From: Avigastranaerophilus sp964491345
GTDB lineage: Bacteria > Cyanobacteriota > Vampirovibrionia > Gastranaerophilales > Gastranaerophilaceae
DNA length: 64,000 nucleotides
NCBI GenBank assembly: GCA_964491345.1
Contig: CAZBFV010000004.1
Location: 16,230 to 80,229, forward strand
Direction: 5' to 3'
Made by a program: the position numbers and the translations under genes. Below the pieces are notes generated by a model. The model worked only from the letters and a program-made list of their open reading frames with translations, did not search any database and had not been told where the DNA came from. Numbering within the stretch: position 1 is the stretch's first letter; each line of letters starts with the position of its first letter. Of the stretch, positions 25,257 through 34,843 are shown in pieces.

Positions 25257-26667
25257 TTATATCTCCTTCTGTCTTATTTCTTAAATATTTGTTTATTGTT
25301 TCTTCCGCTTTATCATTTTTTCCGTTCTGCCTGTATGCGGATATTAACATTCTTATATATATCTCATCTATATCCGGATTTAATTCAAGAGCTTCTTCTA
25401 TATGTTTTTCAACCATTTCGGAGGCTAAATTTTTATCATCCGTTTCCCAATACTCCGCAGCCAGTTTGCAATGTGCAAGTGCTTTGTCATCACTGTATTC
25501 AACATATTTCTCAAAATATTTCTCGGCTTCTTTTTTATCGCCTAACAAATACCTTATAACTCCCGTTCCTTTATACAGTTTTGGTGCAAACGGCGCTGCT
25601 TTGAATGCTTCTCTCAATTTTTCGCTCATTAAAAATAAATATTCCCTGTTATCGGTCTTTATATATTTTTCGCAGTATGCGCCTGCTATCCCTAAATATA
25701 TATACGCATTCATCCTGTTAATTTGAACGGCTTCATTAAAGTATTTCATTGATAATTCATCGTTTACGCCGATATATCTGTATCCAAGCTCCAGATTAAT
25801 CTCGGAATTGTACGGAAAATAATCATACAGCCTCTTAAGCTCGTCTATAGTCATGTCCGTAACCGATAATTTATCGCTTTCCTCCTCTATAAACGGGAAC
25901 TTTTCATTCTCATCAGCTGCTTTATTTGAATATTCCATATACTTATCTTTGTTTTTTCTGTCCTTTTTATAGCATTTTGCCAAATTCCAGTAGATAGATG
26001 CGGTTAATAAATGATTTTGATACTCATTTAAATTATCCGTTATTTTTAATGCTTCTTCTAATTTTTTGATTATTTCATTTCTATCTCCGCCGTTTTTTAA
26101 TTCCTGCTCTGCCGTATCATTCAGGATGGAGGCTTTTATTATGGAAAATTGTTCATCTTCCTTGATAAGCTCCAATGCTTTTTCTCTGTATTTTAATGCC
26201 AAACCGGTTTCATTTGTATCAAAATATGCTTTTGACATATTCCTGTATAATTCCGCAAGCTCATGCTTATCTGTTTTGTTTATGTTTCGGCTCTTTAAAT
26301 CTTCCGATTGTTTATAATAGTCTATGGCTATGTCATTATTTCTGTATGCAGACCGGTATATATCCCCGAGCGATGACAGTATGTACGATTTAATTTCGCT
26401 GTCCGCAGTCTTATTTTTATCAACAATATCCAGTGCTTTTATACAATACTCTTTTGCTTTTTTATTGTCATTTAATTCATGCAGAACCCTGCACATATTC
26501 AGATTATTTTTTGCGCTGGAATCATTGATTAATGCATTATTATAAAATACATACGCCTTTTGCATATCCCCCTTAAGCATAATATTGTCATCCTGCGCAT
26601 AGGCAAAAGACCCTGCCAAAAAGAAAAATATAATATAATATTTTAAATAACTCACTCTCTGATACAT
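25231..26667 (-). CDS. exported TPR-repeat protein upstream of hydC
   Basis: A 478-aa protein with a signal peptide (YLKYYIIFFFLAGSFAYAQD) and at least eight tetratricopeptide-like repeats across its length, for example SLGDIYRSAYRNNDIAIDYY, LYRNMSKAYFDTNETGLALK and AHCKLAAEYWETDDKNLASE. It should act in the periplasm as a protein-binding scaffold. Its last 26 bases overlap hydC, so it is co-transcribed with a cytoplasmic hydrogenase; whether this reflects a shared role or only genome compaction cannot be told. The ATG at 26667 follows a GGGG site. Confidence 0.8.
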   Translation of the reverse strand: MYQRVSYLKYYIIFFFLAGSFAYAQDDNIMLKGDMQKAYVFYNNALINDSSAKNNLNMCRVLHELNDNKKAKEYCIKALDIVDKNKTADSEIKSYILSSLGDIYRSAYRNNDIAIDYYKQSEDLKSRNINKTDKHELAELYRNMSKAYFDTNETGLALKYREKALELIKEDEQFSIIKASILNDTAEQELKNGGDRNEIIKKLEEALKITDNLNEYQNHLLTASIYWNLAKCYKKDRKNKDKYMEYSNKAADENEKFPFIEEESDKLSVTDMTIDELKRLYDYFPYNSEINLELGYRYIGVNDELSMKYFNEAVQINRMNAYIYLGIAGAYCEKYIKTDNREYLFLMSEKLREAFKAAPFAPKLYKGTGVIRYLLGDKKEAEKYFEKYVEYSDDKALAHCKLAAEYWETDDKNLASEMVEKHIEEALELNPDIDEIYIRMLISAYRQNGKNDKAEETINKYLRNKTEGDINEFGKFRH

Positions 26668-26691
26668 ATATTGCCCCGCCTGTACATAAAT

Positions 26692-26720
26692 ATTCTAGCT
26701 TTTTTTTGTAATTCTTGCAA
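26692..26720 (-). promoter_or_regulatory. probable promoter of the TPR-hydCBA operon
   Basis: On the minus strand TTGCAA (26720-26715) and TAGAAT (26697-26692) are separated by 17 bp, 25 bp before the TPR gene ATG at 26667. It lies in the 67-bp gap after the SEC-C gene. No operator is visible. Confidence 0.5.
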
Positions 26721-26734
26721 TTTTTCCACGATTA

Positions 26735-28042
26735 TTATAATTTGCTCATACAGCAATTTTTATATTTTTTTCCGCTTCCGCATGGACATTTGTCATTCCT
26801 GCCCGTATTTGAGTAATCTATATTTTGGTTTTTGGATTTATTCTCTTTATCATTTACAATATTCATCATCTTTTCAAATATTTTTGAAGCATATAAAACA
26901 CTTGCCGATGAATATATTTTTTTATTGACTGAATCCGGCTTATAAAAATTTAATAAAGATTCAAGATTATAATCCGTCTGTAATATTTCATTGGTTCTTG
27001 AAACAAAGTTATCATATTTTGAAGCAACTCTTTTTATTATGCCCGCAGGTATTTTATCATTTTCAAGGAAACTTTTTATGCAGTCTTTATATCCCTGAAT
27101 TGTTTTATAATCTTCGGCTTCATATATTTTGCAGAATGTCTGGTAAAACGGAAGTACAAATAATCCAAGCTCCATATCGTAGACTATGCCTATATCATAA
27201 TTTGAAGAATGCGAAGAAAATCCTTCCAATGATTTTTCCATAAAATCGGAATATGAATTTTTAAAATCGGCAACGGTAAAATATCTGTTATGTTCCACCT
27301 GCTTTATATTTTGCTCTATCATTTCCTGTTCAGGCATTATATTTTCATCACAATACGCATTAAACATATTTATAAGATTATCTGCATAAATATTTGCGGT
27401 TATTACTTCATCGGTTTTAAAACATTCCATAAAATTATTTCCGAATTTTGCCACAAGATTTTCTATCTGCTCTCTTTTCTTTTCATTATCTTCATAAGCT
27501 CCTTCCGGTTTTTCTATTATTTTAGCTATCGCATATTTATATACCTCATCTCTTTTTATACTCGGTATTGCCTCTGCTATCTCAAGAAGATAATGCTCCC
27601 CGTGCATGGGAAATATTCTGCATATCATAAACTGCCCCGGAGTAATATGCCTGAAATTATTCATTTTCACAAGCGATAATATTTTATAAAGTTTTTCATT
27701 TACAAGATTATATAACTCAAATCCGTTGCTTAATACTCTTTTTACCTCAAATACGGATGAAAATGAATATGCCAATGAATCAAGTATTTCTTTTTCCTCA
27801 GGCGCCAAATCTGTATTTTTTTCCTCAAACAGCTTAATTACCGGCTTTTTCTCCGGTGTTAATCTTCTTTCAAATATATATGGAATAATAAGCGCCTGAA
27901 GCTTCGATTGAGAAACCCCCTGCGCAGATACCGTTCTTATATATTCATCAAAATCAGGCTTTACAAGTTCATCGCATATAACAAAATTCATTAATTTTGT
28001 TATTGTATCAGATATTATTGCAAGTTTTTCTATTACAGACAT
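26735..28042 (-). CDS. SEC-C motif protein
   Basis: A 435-aa protein, mostly helical and Lys/Glu rich, ending in a classic SEC-C zinc motif: NTGRNDKCPCGSGKKYKNCC at about 410-430. In SecA this motif binds zinc and SecB; free-standing versions have mixed or unknown roles. The N-terminal 400 residues match no family I recognise. Its start overlaps the end of pgeF by 10 bp, so it belongs to the run upp-pgeF-SEC-C. Confidence 0.85.
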   Translation of the reverse strand: MSVIEKLAIISDTITKLMNFVICDELVKPDFDEYIRTVSAQGVSQSKLQALIIPYIFERRLTPEKKPVIKLFEEKNTDLAPEEKEILDSLAYSFSSVFEVKRVLSNGFELYNLVNEKLYKILSLVKMNNFRHITPGQFMICRIFPMHGEHYLLEIAEAIPSIKRDEVYKYAIAKIIEKPEGAYEDNEKKREQIENLVAKFGNNFMECFKTDEVITANIYADNLINMFNAYCDENIMPEQEMIEQNIKQVEHNRYFTVADFKNSYSDFMEKSLEGFSSHSSNYDIGIVYDMELGLFVLPFYQTFCKIYEAEDYKTIQGYKDCIKSFLENDKIPAGIIKRVASKYDNFVSRTNEILQTDYNLESLLNFYKPDSVNKKIYSSASVLYASKIFEKMMNIVNDKENKSKNQNIDYSNTGRNDKCPCGSGKKYKNCCMSKL

Positions 28043-28782
28043 ATCTTCTCCTCTTTTATTTTTACTACAGCAGAATGTCTTGCTGTTATATCTTTTTTTC
28101 TATATGAAAAAAATATACCAGACATGCAGCATGTGCAATAGCCGCAGACATCTGTATTTTTAACGCCCGCTTCTGCCAGCCGGTTAAGATTAAATAATTT
28201 TAAGTCTATATAATATTTATTCAGCTTCTTTTTATAAATTCTTTCATCTTTATCAATTTTTATAAATTCGTTATATATTTCTTCTCCCGTTTCAAAACAA
28301 CACTGCCCTATTGCCGGACCTATCAGCGCCGTTAGATTCTCCGGATTAACATTCTTTTCTTTCCGCATCTTCTCTACAGTTTTTTCTGCTATCTGTTTTA
28401 CACTGCCTCTCCAGCCTGCATGGATTACGGCGCCTGTATTATCTTTTCTGCTGTATAGGATAATCGGCACACAATCAGCAAAATATAACGCTATCAAACT
28501 GTTCGGAATATCCGATATCAGCGCATCCGTATCTTCATAATAATTTTTCCGGCTTCTTATTATTTCAATATTATCGCCATGAACCTGCTTTGCACTTGTT
28601 ATTTTTGAGTTTAATTTCTTTTCAAGAAATCCTCTGTTTTGCTCCGCCTCTTCTTTTTTCCAATCGTCATCACTGCTTAAATTCATCAGGGGAAAATCTC
28701 TTGTTGTAAAGAAACAATCATAATCTTTCAGCAATGTGGATTTTAGTATTTTTTTTCCGTAAAAATCATCAAAATAAAACAT
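28033..28782 (-). CDS. pgeF: PgeF/YfiH multicopper-type purine nucleoside phosphorylase
   Basis: A 249-aa YfiH (DUF152, 'laccase-domain') protein. QVHGDNIEII, FADCVPIILYSRKDNTGAVIH, HAGWRGSVKQ and GPAIGQCCFETG carry the family's conserved His and Cys residues. Members have purine nucleoside phosphorylase/adenosine deaminase activity, and in E. coli correct peptidoglycan mis-incorporation. The adjacent upp (uracil salvage) fits a nucleoside-salvage role. It begins on the last base of upp's stop and ends inside the SEC-C gene. Confidence 0.93.
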   Translation of the reverse strand: MFYFDDFYGKKILKSTLLKDYDCFFTTRDFPLMNLSSDDDWKKEEAEQNRGFLEKKLNSKITSAKQVHGDNIEIIRSRKNYYEDTDALISDIPNSLIALYFADCVPIILYSRKDNTGAVIHAGWRGSVKQIAEKTVEKMRKEKNVNPENLTALIGPAIGQCCFETGEEIYNEFIKIDKDERIYKKKLNKYYIDLKLFNLNRLAEAGVKNTDVCGYCTCCMSGIFFSYRKKDITARHSAVVKIKEEKICL

Positions 28783-29438
28783 TAATTTTCTGCCGTATTA
28801 AATATCCTGTCCCCTGCATCGCCCAGTCCCGGGCATATATAGCCCGCATTATTTAAGCATTTATCAACGCCTGCCGTAATAATATCAACATCAGGATATC
28901 TTCCGTGTACATTTTTCAGCCCCTCGGGCGCACTTATTAAACTTACAAATTTAATATTTTCTTGAGGAATCTTTTTATTTACAAATAATTTTATCGATTC
29001 GACGGCAGAATTTCCGGTTGCAAGCATCGGGTCTAAAATAAATATTATTTTATTTTCGGGGCTGTCAAATTCAACAGGAATCTTGTTATAATACCATACA
29101 GGCTGCAAAGTCCTTTCATCCCTGTACATTCCTATATGCCTTACGGTTGCAAACGGCATGATTTCGTTTGCTGTATCCGAAAATATCAAGCCTGCCCTTA
29201 AAATAGGCGCTATAATAACTTCTTTTTTTCTGCCGATTACTTTTCCCCTGCATTTTTCTACGGGGGTTTCAATTTCTATATCTTCCAGCTCCAAATTTTC
29301 CGCAGCTTTGTATAATAAAAGGCGGGCAATTCTTTTAACCGAAGCTCTGAATACTTCAGCCGTTGTGTTTTTATCTCTTGCTATGCTTAAATTATGACAG
29401 CATAACGGATGCTCGACAATATAAACATTTTCACTCAT
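28782..29438 (-). CDS. upp: uracil phosphoribosyltransferase
   Basis: Converts uracil and PRPP to UMP. The 218-aa length is typical. VEHPLCCHNLSIARDKNTT at the start, IIAPILRAGLIFSDTANEIM, GMYRDERTLQPVWYYNKIP, the PRPP loop IIFILDPMLATGNSAVESI, and the uracil-binding CPGLGDAGDRIFNT end are all characteristic. Its start overlaps the MCE gene end by 8 bp. Confidence 0.97.
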   Translation of the reverse strand: MSENVYIVEHPLCCHNLSIARDKNTTAEVFRASVKRIARLLLYKAAENLELEDIEIETPVEKCRGKVIGRKKEVIIAPILRAGLIFSDTANEIMPFATVRHIGMYRDERTLQPVWYYNKIPVEFDSPENKIIFILDPMLATGNSAVESIKLFVNKKIPQENIKFVSLISAPEGLKNVHGRYPDVDIITAGVDKCLNNAGYICPGLGDAGDRIFNTAEN

Positions 29439-30066
29439 TATCTTCCGCCGTTTCCAGTTCTTTTATTGTATCTTTTGTAAATTTATTTATAAATACCGTC
29501 TGTGCTTTATTAAAACTTTTTGTCTGCTCTGATATATGCTTTATTAATTTGCTCTGATATACATAAGGTGTATATTTCACAATATCTTCATTGGTAAATT
29601 TACGGCCGAAACTTCCGTATATATCTATCAATGTCTGCGAATCCAAAGCCGAGCCATCCCAATAATCCTGAATTCTGTACGATTTGGAAGGTATTATTTC
29701 AGAGCCGTAATTTTTGCAAAAAGAATTATAAGCAGGACTGAGTTCTAAGGATGTAGAACCGCCTAAACCGTAAAACTCTATTGTTGCAATGGCGCATTCC
29801 GGAATATTTATATCCTTTTTAGTTATCTTAAATGCTACAAATACTTTATTATCAAATATCTTTACAATATCAACATAACCGGCATTTATTCCCATTAATC
29901 TGATAGGCGAGCCTTTAACCAAGCCCTCGACATCGTCAAAAAAAACATAGTATGTGTTTTTTTCACTGTCTTTTATTTGTGTTTTATACATAAACAGTAA
30001 AAAAAACACTGAAAAAATCAACATCCATATTGCTGTTTCAAATAGCCAAATTCGTTTTCTTATCAT
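29431..30066 (-). CDS. MCE/MlaD-domain membrane protein
   Basis: One N-terminal membrane helix (LFETAIWMLIFSVFFLLFMY) and then an MCE domain at about 40-125: YYVFFDDVEGLVKGSPIRLM, INAGYVDIVKI and IPECAIATIEFYGLGGSTSL. MCE proteins form rings that move phospholipids between the two membranes of diderm cells. The usual permease and ATPase partners are absent nearby. I chose ATG 30066 (211 aa) over the TTG at 30096; a TATAAT just upstream of the ATG would otherwise fall inside the gene, which also hints at a leaderless or very short 5' end. Confidence 0.85.
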   Translation of the reverse strand: MIRKRIWLFETAIWMLIFSVFFLLFMYKTQIKDSEKNTYYVFFDDVEGLVKGSPIRLMGINAGYVDIVKIFDNKVFVAFKITKKDINIPECAIATIEFYGLGGSTSLELSPAYNSFCKNYGSEIIPSKSYRIQDYWDGSALDSQTLIDIYGSFGRKFTNEDIVKYTPYVYQSKLIKHISEQTKSFNKAQTVFINKFTKDTIKELETAEDNE

Positions 30067-30126
30067 ATAATCATTATAGAACAAAATATATTGCAATAAA
30101 AGTATTGATAATGTTATACTTCCTTT

Positions 30127-31689
30127 ATGGAAAATGTCGTATTAGATGTGATATCTCAAATACAAACAGCTTGTATAATAGGTTTGGATGTTTATAAAGT
30201 TACGGTTGAAGTAGATGTGAATAATTCTCTGCCGTCCGTTTCAATTGTAGGATTGCCTGATATATCCGTATCAGAAGCAAGGGAACGTGTCCGTTCTGCA
30301 ATAAAAAATTCCGGATATGAGTTTCCCAATAAAAAAGTAGTAATCAATCTTGCCCCTGCGGATATAAAAAAGATGGGAAGCTGTTATGATTTGCCGATTG
30401 CGCTTGGTATTCTGCTTAAAAACAAAACTATCACAGGCAGTATTCCGGCTGATACGGCTTTTATAGGCGAGCTTTCCCTTGACGGCTCGTTAAGAAGCAT
30501 ATCGGGTGTTCTTCCTATAGCTGCGGGCTTGAAAGAACAGGGAGTAAAAAACATTTTTGTCCCCTCTGAAAATGCAAAAGAAGCAGCGATTATCCAAGGT
30601 TTAAATGTGTTCGGAGCTGAAAACCTTGCTGATATTGTTAATCATTTTAATAAAGAAGCTCCCGCTCATAAAGAAATTAAGCCCATGAAAGTAAATATCA
30701 GCGAATATATGCAGGAACAGACGGAACGGGACGGGTACTTTGATTTTAAGGATGTAAAAGGGCAGTTTAAGGCTAAAAAGGCAATGGAAATCGCTGCTGC
30801 AGGCGCACATAATCTGCTTATGTCGGGACCTCCGGGGTCAGGAAAAACACTTCTTGCAAAATGTTTTTCTTCTATTCTTCCGCCTTTGACGTTTGATGAA
30901 TCAATTGAGCTTACAAAAATATACAGTATAAGTTCAATGGTTAATCCCGCAAGACCTTTAATTACCCAGCGTCCTTTCAGAAGCATTCATCATACGGCTT
31001 CTGCTATAGGCATTATAGGCGGAGGAACAAACCCTAAACCGGGGGAAATAACTCTTGCACACAGGGGAGTTCTGTTTCTGGACGAATTTGTCGAATTTCC
31101 AAGAGGGGTTATTGAAGTATTAAGACAGCCGCTTGAAGACGGCAGGATTGTTATTGCAAGAGCAAAAATGAGGCTGGAGTTTCCCTCCGATTTTATTCTG
31201 CTTGGGGCGATGAATCCATGCCCGTGCGGTTACTTGGGCGACAGCGAAAAACACTGCACCTGTTCTGAATATCAAATTAAACAATACCGCTCTAAACTTT
31301 CAGGACCTATCCTCGACAGAATTGATATTATAATAAATGTTCCCAGACTGCAGGTTAATGAACTGATGGAAACACCGCAAAAAGATATTGAAACATCGGA
31401 GCAAATAAGGCATAGAGTTGCTAAAGCAAGAAATATTCAATTGGAAAGATACAAAGGGCTTGGTATTTATACCAATTCACAATTGACTCCCCGTTTCATT
31501 AAGAAATTTTGCAAACCTGACAAGGACGGCTGTTTTATTCTTCAAGAAGCCGTAAAGAGTTTCGGTCTGTCTGCAAGAGCATACGACAGAATACTTAAAC
31601 TGGCAAGAACTATTGCTGATTTGGACGACAGCAATAACATACTTCCAAAACATATTTCACAGGCTGTTAATTACCGCTCAAATATTTAA
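30127..31689 (+). CDS. comM: YifB/ComM-family Mg-chelatase-like AAA+ ATPase
   Basis: A 520-aa protein with a Lon-protease-like N-terminal fold (about 20-180: VEVDVNNSLPSVSIVGLPD), a Mg-chelatase AAA+ core with Walker A GPPGSGKTLLAKC near 238 and Walker B GVLFLDEFVEF near 317, a zinc-like CPCGYLGDSEKHCTC stretch, and a C-terminal helical lid. ComM is a hexameric helicase that drives branch migration in natural transformation. DprA and ComEC are not in the window. It is divergent from the MCE gene and convergent with dut. Confidence 0.94.
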   Translation: MENVVLDVISQIQTACIIGLDVYKVTVEVDVNNSLPSVSIVGLPDISVSEARERVRSAIKNSGYEFPNKKVVINLAPADIKKMGSCYDLPIALGILLKNKTITGSIPADTAFIGELSLDGSLRSISGVLPIAAGLKEQGVKNIFVPSENAKEAAIIQGLNVFGAENLADIVNHFNKEAPAHKEIKPMKVNISEYMQEQTERDGYFDFKDVKGQFKAKKAMEIAAAGAHNLLMSGPPGSGKTLLAKCFSSILPPLTFDESIELTKIYSISSMVNPARPLITQRPFRSIHHTASAIGIIGGGTNPKPGEITLAHRGVLFLDEFVEFPRGVIEVLRQPLEDGRIVIARAKMRLEFPSDFILLGAMNPCPCGYLGDSEKHCTCSEYQIKQYRSKLSGPILDRIDIIINVPRLQVNELMETPQKDIETSEQIRHRVAKARNIQLERYKGLGIYTNSQLTPRFIKKFCKPDKDGCFILQEAVKSFGLSARAYDRILKLARTIADLDDSNNILPKHISQAVNYRSNI

Positions 31690-31710
31690 TTTAATTACTG
31701 TCTGTTTTAA

Positions 31711-32145
31711 TTACATTCCCGTAGAACCAAAACCGCCTCCGCCCCTTGCCGAATCCGAAAGCTCTGCCGTTACCTCTATTTGCGCTTTTTCTACTTTTGC
31801 TATTATCATTTGCGCAATTCTATCATCGGGATTTATCGTATATTCTTCATTTGAAATATTAACAAGCCCTACGCAGACTTCGCCCCTATAATCAGAATCA
31901 ACCGTTCCTACCGCATTTATAAGCGTAATACCATGTTTTACCGATAAGCCCGAGCGGGGTCTTATTTGAGCTTCATATCCAGACGGTATTTCTATCTTAA
32001 TCCCCGTAGGAACCAAAATCCGCTCCAGCGGCTTTATGGTTATCGGTTTTTCTGTTGCCGCATATAAATCCATGCCTGATGCCCCTTCTGTTTTGTACTC
32101 GGGCAAATGTTTATTATGCTTAAGCCTTGTTACTTTCATTTTCAT
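31711..32145 (-). CDS. dut: dUTP diphosphatase
   Basis: Hydrolyses dUTP to dUMP, keeping uracil out of DNA and supplying dTMP synthesis. The 144-aa trimeric-type enzyme has all five motifs: GASGMDLYAA, RPRSGLSVKHGITLINAVGT with the nucleophilic-water Asp in VDSDYRGEV, DRIAQMI, and the C-terminal GRGGFGSTG-like arm seen as ARGGGGFGSTGM. Its start overlaps the preceding membrane-protein gene by 26 bp. Confidence 0.97.
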   Translation of the reverse strand: MKMKVTRLKHNKHLPEYKTEGASGMDLYAATEKPITIKPLERILVPTGIKIEIPSGYEAQIRPRSGLSVKHGITLINAVGTVDSDYRGEVCVGLVNISNEEYTINPDDRIAQMIIAKVEKAQIEVTAELSDSARGGGGFGSTGM

Positions 32146-33142
32146 CGCTTATCTCCTTAACAATTTTGTATAACATTTGTTTATTTGTAATTGATAAATT
32201 TTTGGACAGATTATATTCGCCTTTTAATTCCATTGTATATTTATGTATGGGTTTATAATCGTATGTAATCTTAAATCTGTTCGTAGTTATAAATTCACCA
32301 AAGAAGTTCAGTGCTAATATTGTATCCATGCAGTCAAGCTCTTTTTCTAAAGCGCCGGCTTGCGATATTGTGCTTAAAACATAGCAGAATGCTATCTTAA
32401 TACCGTATTTTTTAAATTCCAATATAATCGAATCTATGGTCGGAGAAATATAATATATAAAATCATCTACATAATTAAAATCTTTATAAAGCAAAAATAA
32501 ATTTTTTCTATAATAGCCTTTCTGCAATGGCTTCGAATAAATGAAGTTTTCTATTAATCTTTTATTTATTCTTTGTTTCCATATTTCGACTTCCTGAAAT
32601 GTTAATTCCAAATCTTCCTGTTTCTTTTTTATCTTATTTAAATGAGGCGCTATTATAAACAACAATTTTGAATTTTCCAGCAGACTGCCTGAATTGCTGA
32701 TTTCGGATAAATTATCGGAAGCATAATTATTATTTTGAATATTATTCTGAGAAAACGTTTTGCGGTATGTCTTTTTTCTGGTTTGTTTTTTTATTCTTTT
32801 TTCTTCTTCTTCGATTTTATCTAAAATTGAATAGTATGCATTATTTATAATAAAATCAAACGCAAGTCCGATTAATAAAGAAACAGCTCCGATAATAGCA
32901 AGCGAAAAATCAGCCGACATCCCGACTCCATGCGGTTTATAAAATTTACTCACCATCTGGTAAGGCACCTGAAACAGCGGTGCAAACAAATATAGCCAGT
33001 CCACATCCAAACAGTTTAAAAACCAAAATATAAATCCTAAAAATGCATAAAAGAAAAATATAAAGCGTAAAAATTTTGCACCATTTAATAATTGTGCAAG
33101 ATTTTCAAGTTGTGCTAATTTTCTGTTATTTTTGCTCTGCAT
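32120..33142 (-). CDS. 340-aa membrane protein of unknown function
   Basis: Two hydrophobic regions (about 25-60, with FIFFFYAFLGFIFWFL, and 75-100, with FSLAIIGAVSLLIGLAFDFI) are followed by a charged helical linker of 50 residues and a cytoplasmic alpha/beta domain at about 175-310 (LFIIAPHLNKIKKKQEDLEL; IKIAFCYVLSTISQ). The second domain somewhat resembles a degenerate nucleotide-cyclase-like fold, but no catalytic motif is visible and I make no assignment. It lies 5 bp after panC and overlaps dut by 26 bp. Confidence 0.75.
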   Translation of the reverse strand: MQSKNNRKLAQLENLAQLLNGAKFLRFIFFFYAFLGFIFWFLNCLDVDWLYLFAPLFQVPYQMVSKFYKPHGVGMSADFSLAIIGAVSLLIGLAFDFIINNAYYSILDKIEEEEKRIKKQTRKKTYRKTFSQNNIQNNNYASDNLSEISNSGSLLENSKLLFIIAPHLNKIKKKQEDLELTFQEVEIWKQRINKRLIENFIYSKPLQKGYYRKNLFLLYKDFNYVDDFIYYISPTIDSIILEFKKYGIKIAFCYVLSTISQAGALEKELDCMDTILALNFFGEFITTNRFKITYDYKPIHKYTMELKGEYNLSKNLSITNKQMLYKIVKEISDENESNKA

Positions 33143-33147
33143 TTAAC

Positions 33148-34005
33148 CTATAAAATTATATTATCAATTAACCTAGTTTTTCCTGCTTTTGCTGCAATCG
33201 CAACAAGGGTATTTTTACCTGCCGTTTTAACCTTCTCAAAATTTTCATAATTTCGAAATTCTATATATTCCGGATATACATTATCTTTTAAAATATCAAA
33301 CCCTGCATCAAATAAAACTTCCGTATCCGTTATTCCGCTCTTATATAACTTTTCTATTTGATTTAAAGCTCTTGAAATGCTTAATGCTCTTTTTCTTTCT
33401 TCTTCCGACAGATATGAATTTCTCGAGCTTAATGCAAGCCCGCCGTTTTCTCTTACTATGGGACAAGATACCATATTTACGTCTACATTCAAATCTTCTA
33501 TCATTCTTTTTATTATATACTGCTGCTGAGCATCTTTTTGTCCGAAAAATACATAATCACTCTGCGCTATATTAATTAATTTAAGAACAACCGTTGCAAC
33601 GCCGTCAAAATGTCCTGCCCTTGATTTTCCGCATAAACAATCCGCTGCATTATACGGCGGGCATACATAAGTTATTTCATCATTCGACAGCTTTTTATCT
33701 CCGTACATCTCTTTCTGCGCAGGCGCAAAAATAATATCAACGCCCAGTTTTTCACACAACTCTTTATCTTTTTCTATTGTGCGGGGGTATTTATCGTAAT
33801 CTTCATTGGGACCAAATTGTATAGGATTTACAAATATACTTACGACAACCTTATCACACATATCTTTTGCTTTTTTTATTAATGACGCATGACCGGCATG
33901 CAATGCTCCCATAGTGGGAACAAGCCCTATTGTCTGCTTTTTTTCCTTATAATTTTTTATATGGTGTTTAATTTCCTCAATACTATTTGTTAATATAATG
34001 CTCAA
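33148..34005 (-). CDS. panC: pantothenate synthetase
   Basis: Joins pantoate and beta-alanine using ATP, giving pantothenate for CoA. The 285-aa protein has the nucleotidyltransferase start GLVPTMGALHAGHASLI (HxGH), VVVSIFVNPIQFGPNEDYDK, GRAGHFDGVATVVLKL-like stretch seen as SRAGHFDGVATVV, FFGQKDAQQQYIIKRM, and ALSSRNSYLS. It overlaps panB by 23 bp. CoaX, which phosphorylates pantothenate, is encoded at 50027. Confidence 0.97.
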   Translation of the reverse strand: MSIILTNSIEEIKHHIKNYKEKKQTIGLVPTMGALHAGHASLIKKAKDMCDKVVVSIFVNPIQFGPNEDYDKYPRTIEKDKELCEKLGVDIIFAPAQKEMYGDKKLSNDEITYVCPPYNAADCLCGKSRAGHFDGVATVVLKLINIAQSDYVFFGQKDAQQQYIIKRMIEDLNVDVNMVSCPIVRENGGLALSSRNSYLSEEERKRALSISRALNQIEKLYKSGITDTEVLFDAGFDILKDNVYPEYIEFRNYENFEKVKTAGKNTLVAIAAKAGKTRLIDNIIL

Positions 34006-34843
34006 GTTTCATCCTCTCCTCATCGTTTAAACTAAAAGAATTTTCATCTGACGGGAAATAATTATTTTTTACTTCCGTTCTGTATTCCGTAACAGCCTGC
34101 TTGATTATTGTTTTTATATCGGCATATTGTTTTGCAAATTTTGGAACATTTCCGTGATACCTGCCTAAAATATCATCTATTACAAGCACCTGTCCGTCGC
34201 AGTACTTTCCTGCTCCTATCCCGATTGCCGGTATTGATAAATTTTCGCTTATATATTTTGCGCACTCTGCCGGCACCATCTCGAGAACTATTGAGAATGC
34301 TCCGCTTTCTTCAAGCATTTTTGCGGATTTTAAAAGATTTATTGTATTTTCGTATGTTTTTCCCTGTACAAAATACCCGCCTATCGTATTTATGTACTGC
34401 GGGGTAAATCCTAAATGACCTGCTACATTTATTCCGTTTTGAGTTAAATGCTTTATTTCATCAAGTATAAAATCATTCGCCCCTTCAAGTTTTACCGCTT
34501 TCGCTCCTGCCTGAATTAATCTTCCGGCGTTGATTACGGTTTGCTCTTTTGAAACGTGATACGAAAGAAACGGCAAATCCGCAATTACCATTGCTCTTTT
34601 TACTCCCGATGACACCGCTTTTGTAAATGTGAACATATCTTCTATGGTTACATTTATCGTGGTATCATACCCTAAAATCGTCATTCCAACCGAATCTCCA
34701 ACCAATATGGAATCTATTTTGCATTCGTCTATATACTTTGCGGTAGAATAATCGTAAGCTGTCAGCATAGTAATTTTTTCTCCGCTTGACTTCATTTTTT
34801 GAAATGTTTTCGCCGTTACGGGCTTTATATCATTTGATGCCAT
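33983..34843 (-). CDS. panB: ketopantoate hydroxymethyltransferase
   Basis: Makes ketopantoate from 2-oxoisovalerate and methylene-tetrahydrofolate, first committed step of pantothenate synthesis. The 286-aa protein has ITMLTAYDYSTAKYIDE, ILVGDSVGMTILGYDTT (metal-binding Asp), VIADLPFLSY, QAGAKAVKLEGA, GHLGFTPQ and IPAIGIGAGKYCDGQVLVI, all family motifs. It overlaps yvcK upstream by 14 bp and panC downstream by 23 bp, so it is inside the operon. Confidence 0.97.
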   Translation of the reverse strand: MASNDIKPVTAKTFQKMKSSGEKITMLTAYDYSTAKYIDECKIDSILVGDSVGMTILGYDTTINVTIEDMFTFTKAVSSGVKRAMVIADLPFLSYHVSKEQTVINAGRLIQAGAKAVKLEGANDFILDEIKHLTQNGINVAGHLGFTPQYINTIGGYFVQGKTYENTINLLKSAKMLEESGAFSIVLEMVPAECAKYISENLSIPAIGIGAGKYCDGQVLVIDDILGRYHGNVPKFAKQYADIKTIIKQAVTEYRTEVKNNYFPSDENSFSLNDEERMKLEHYINK

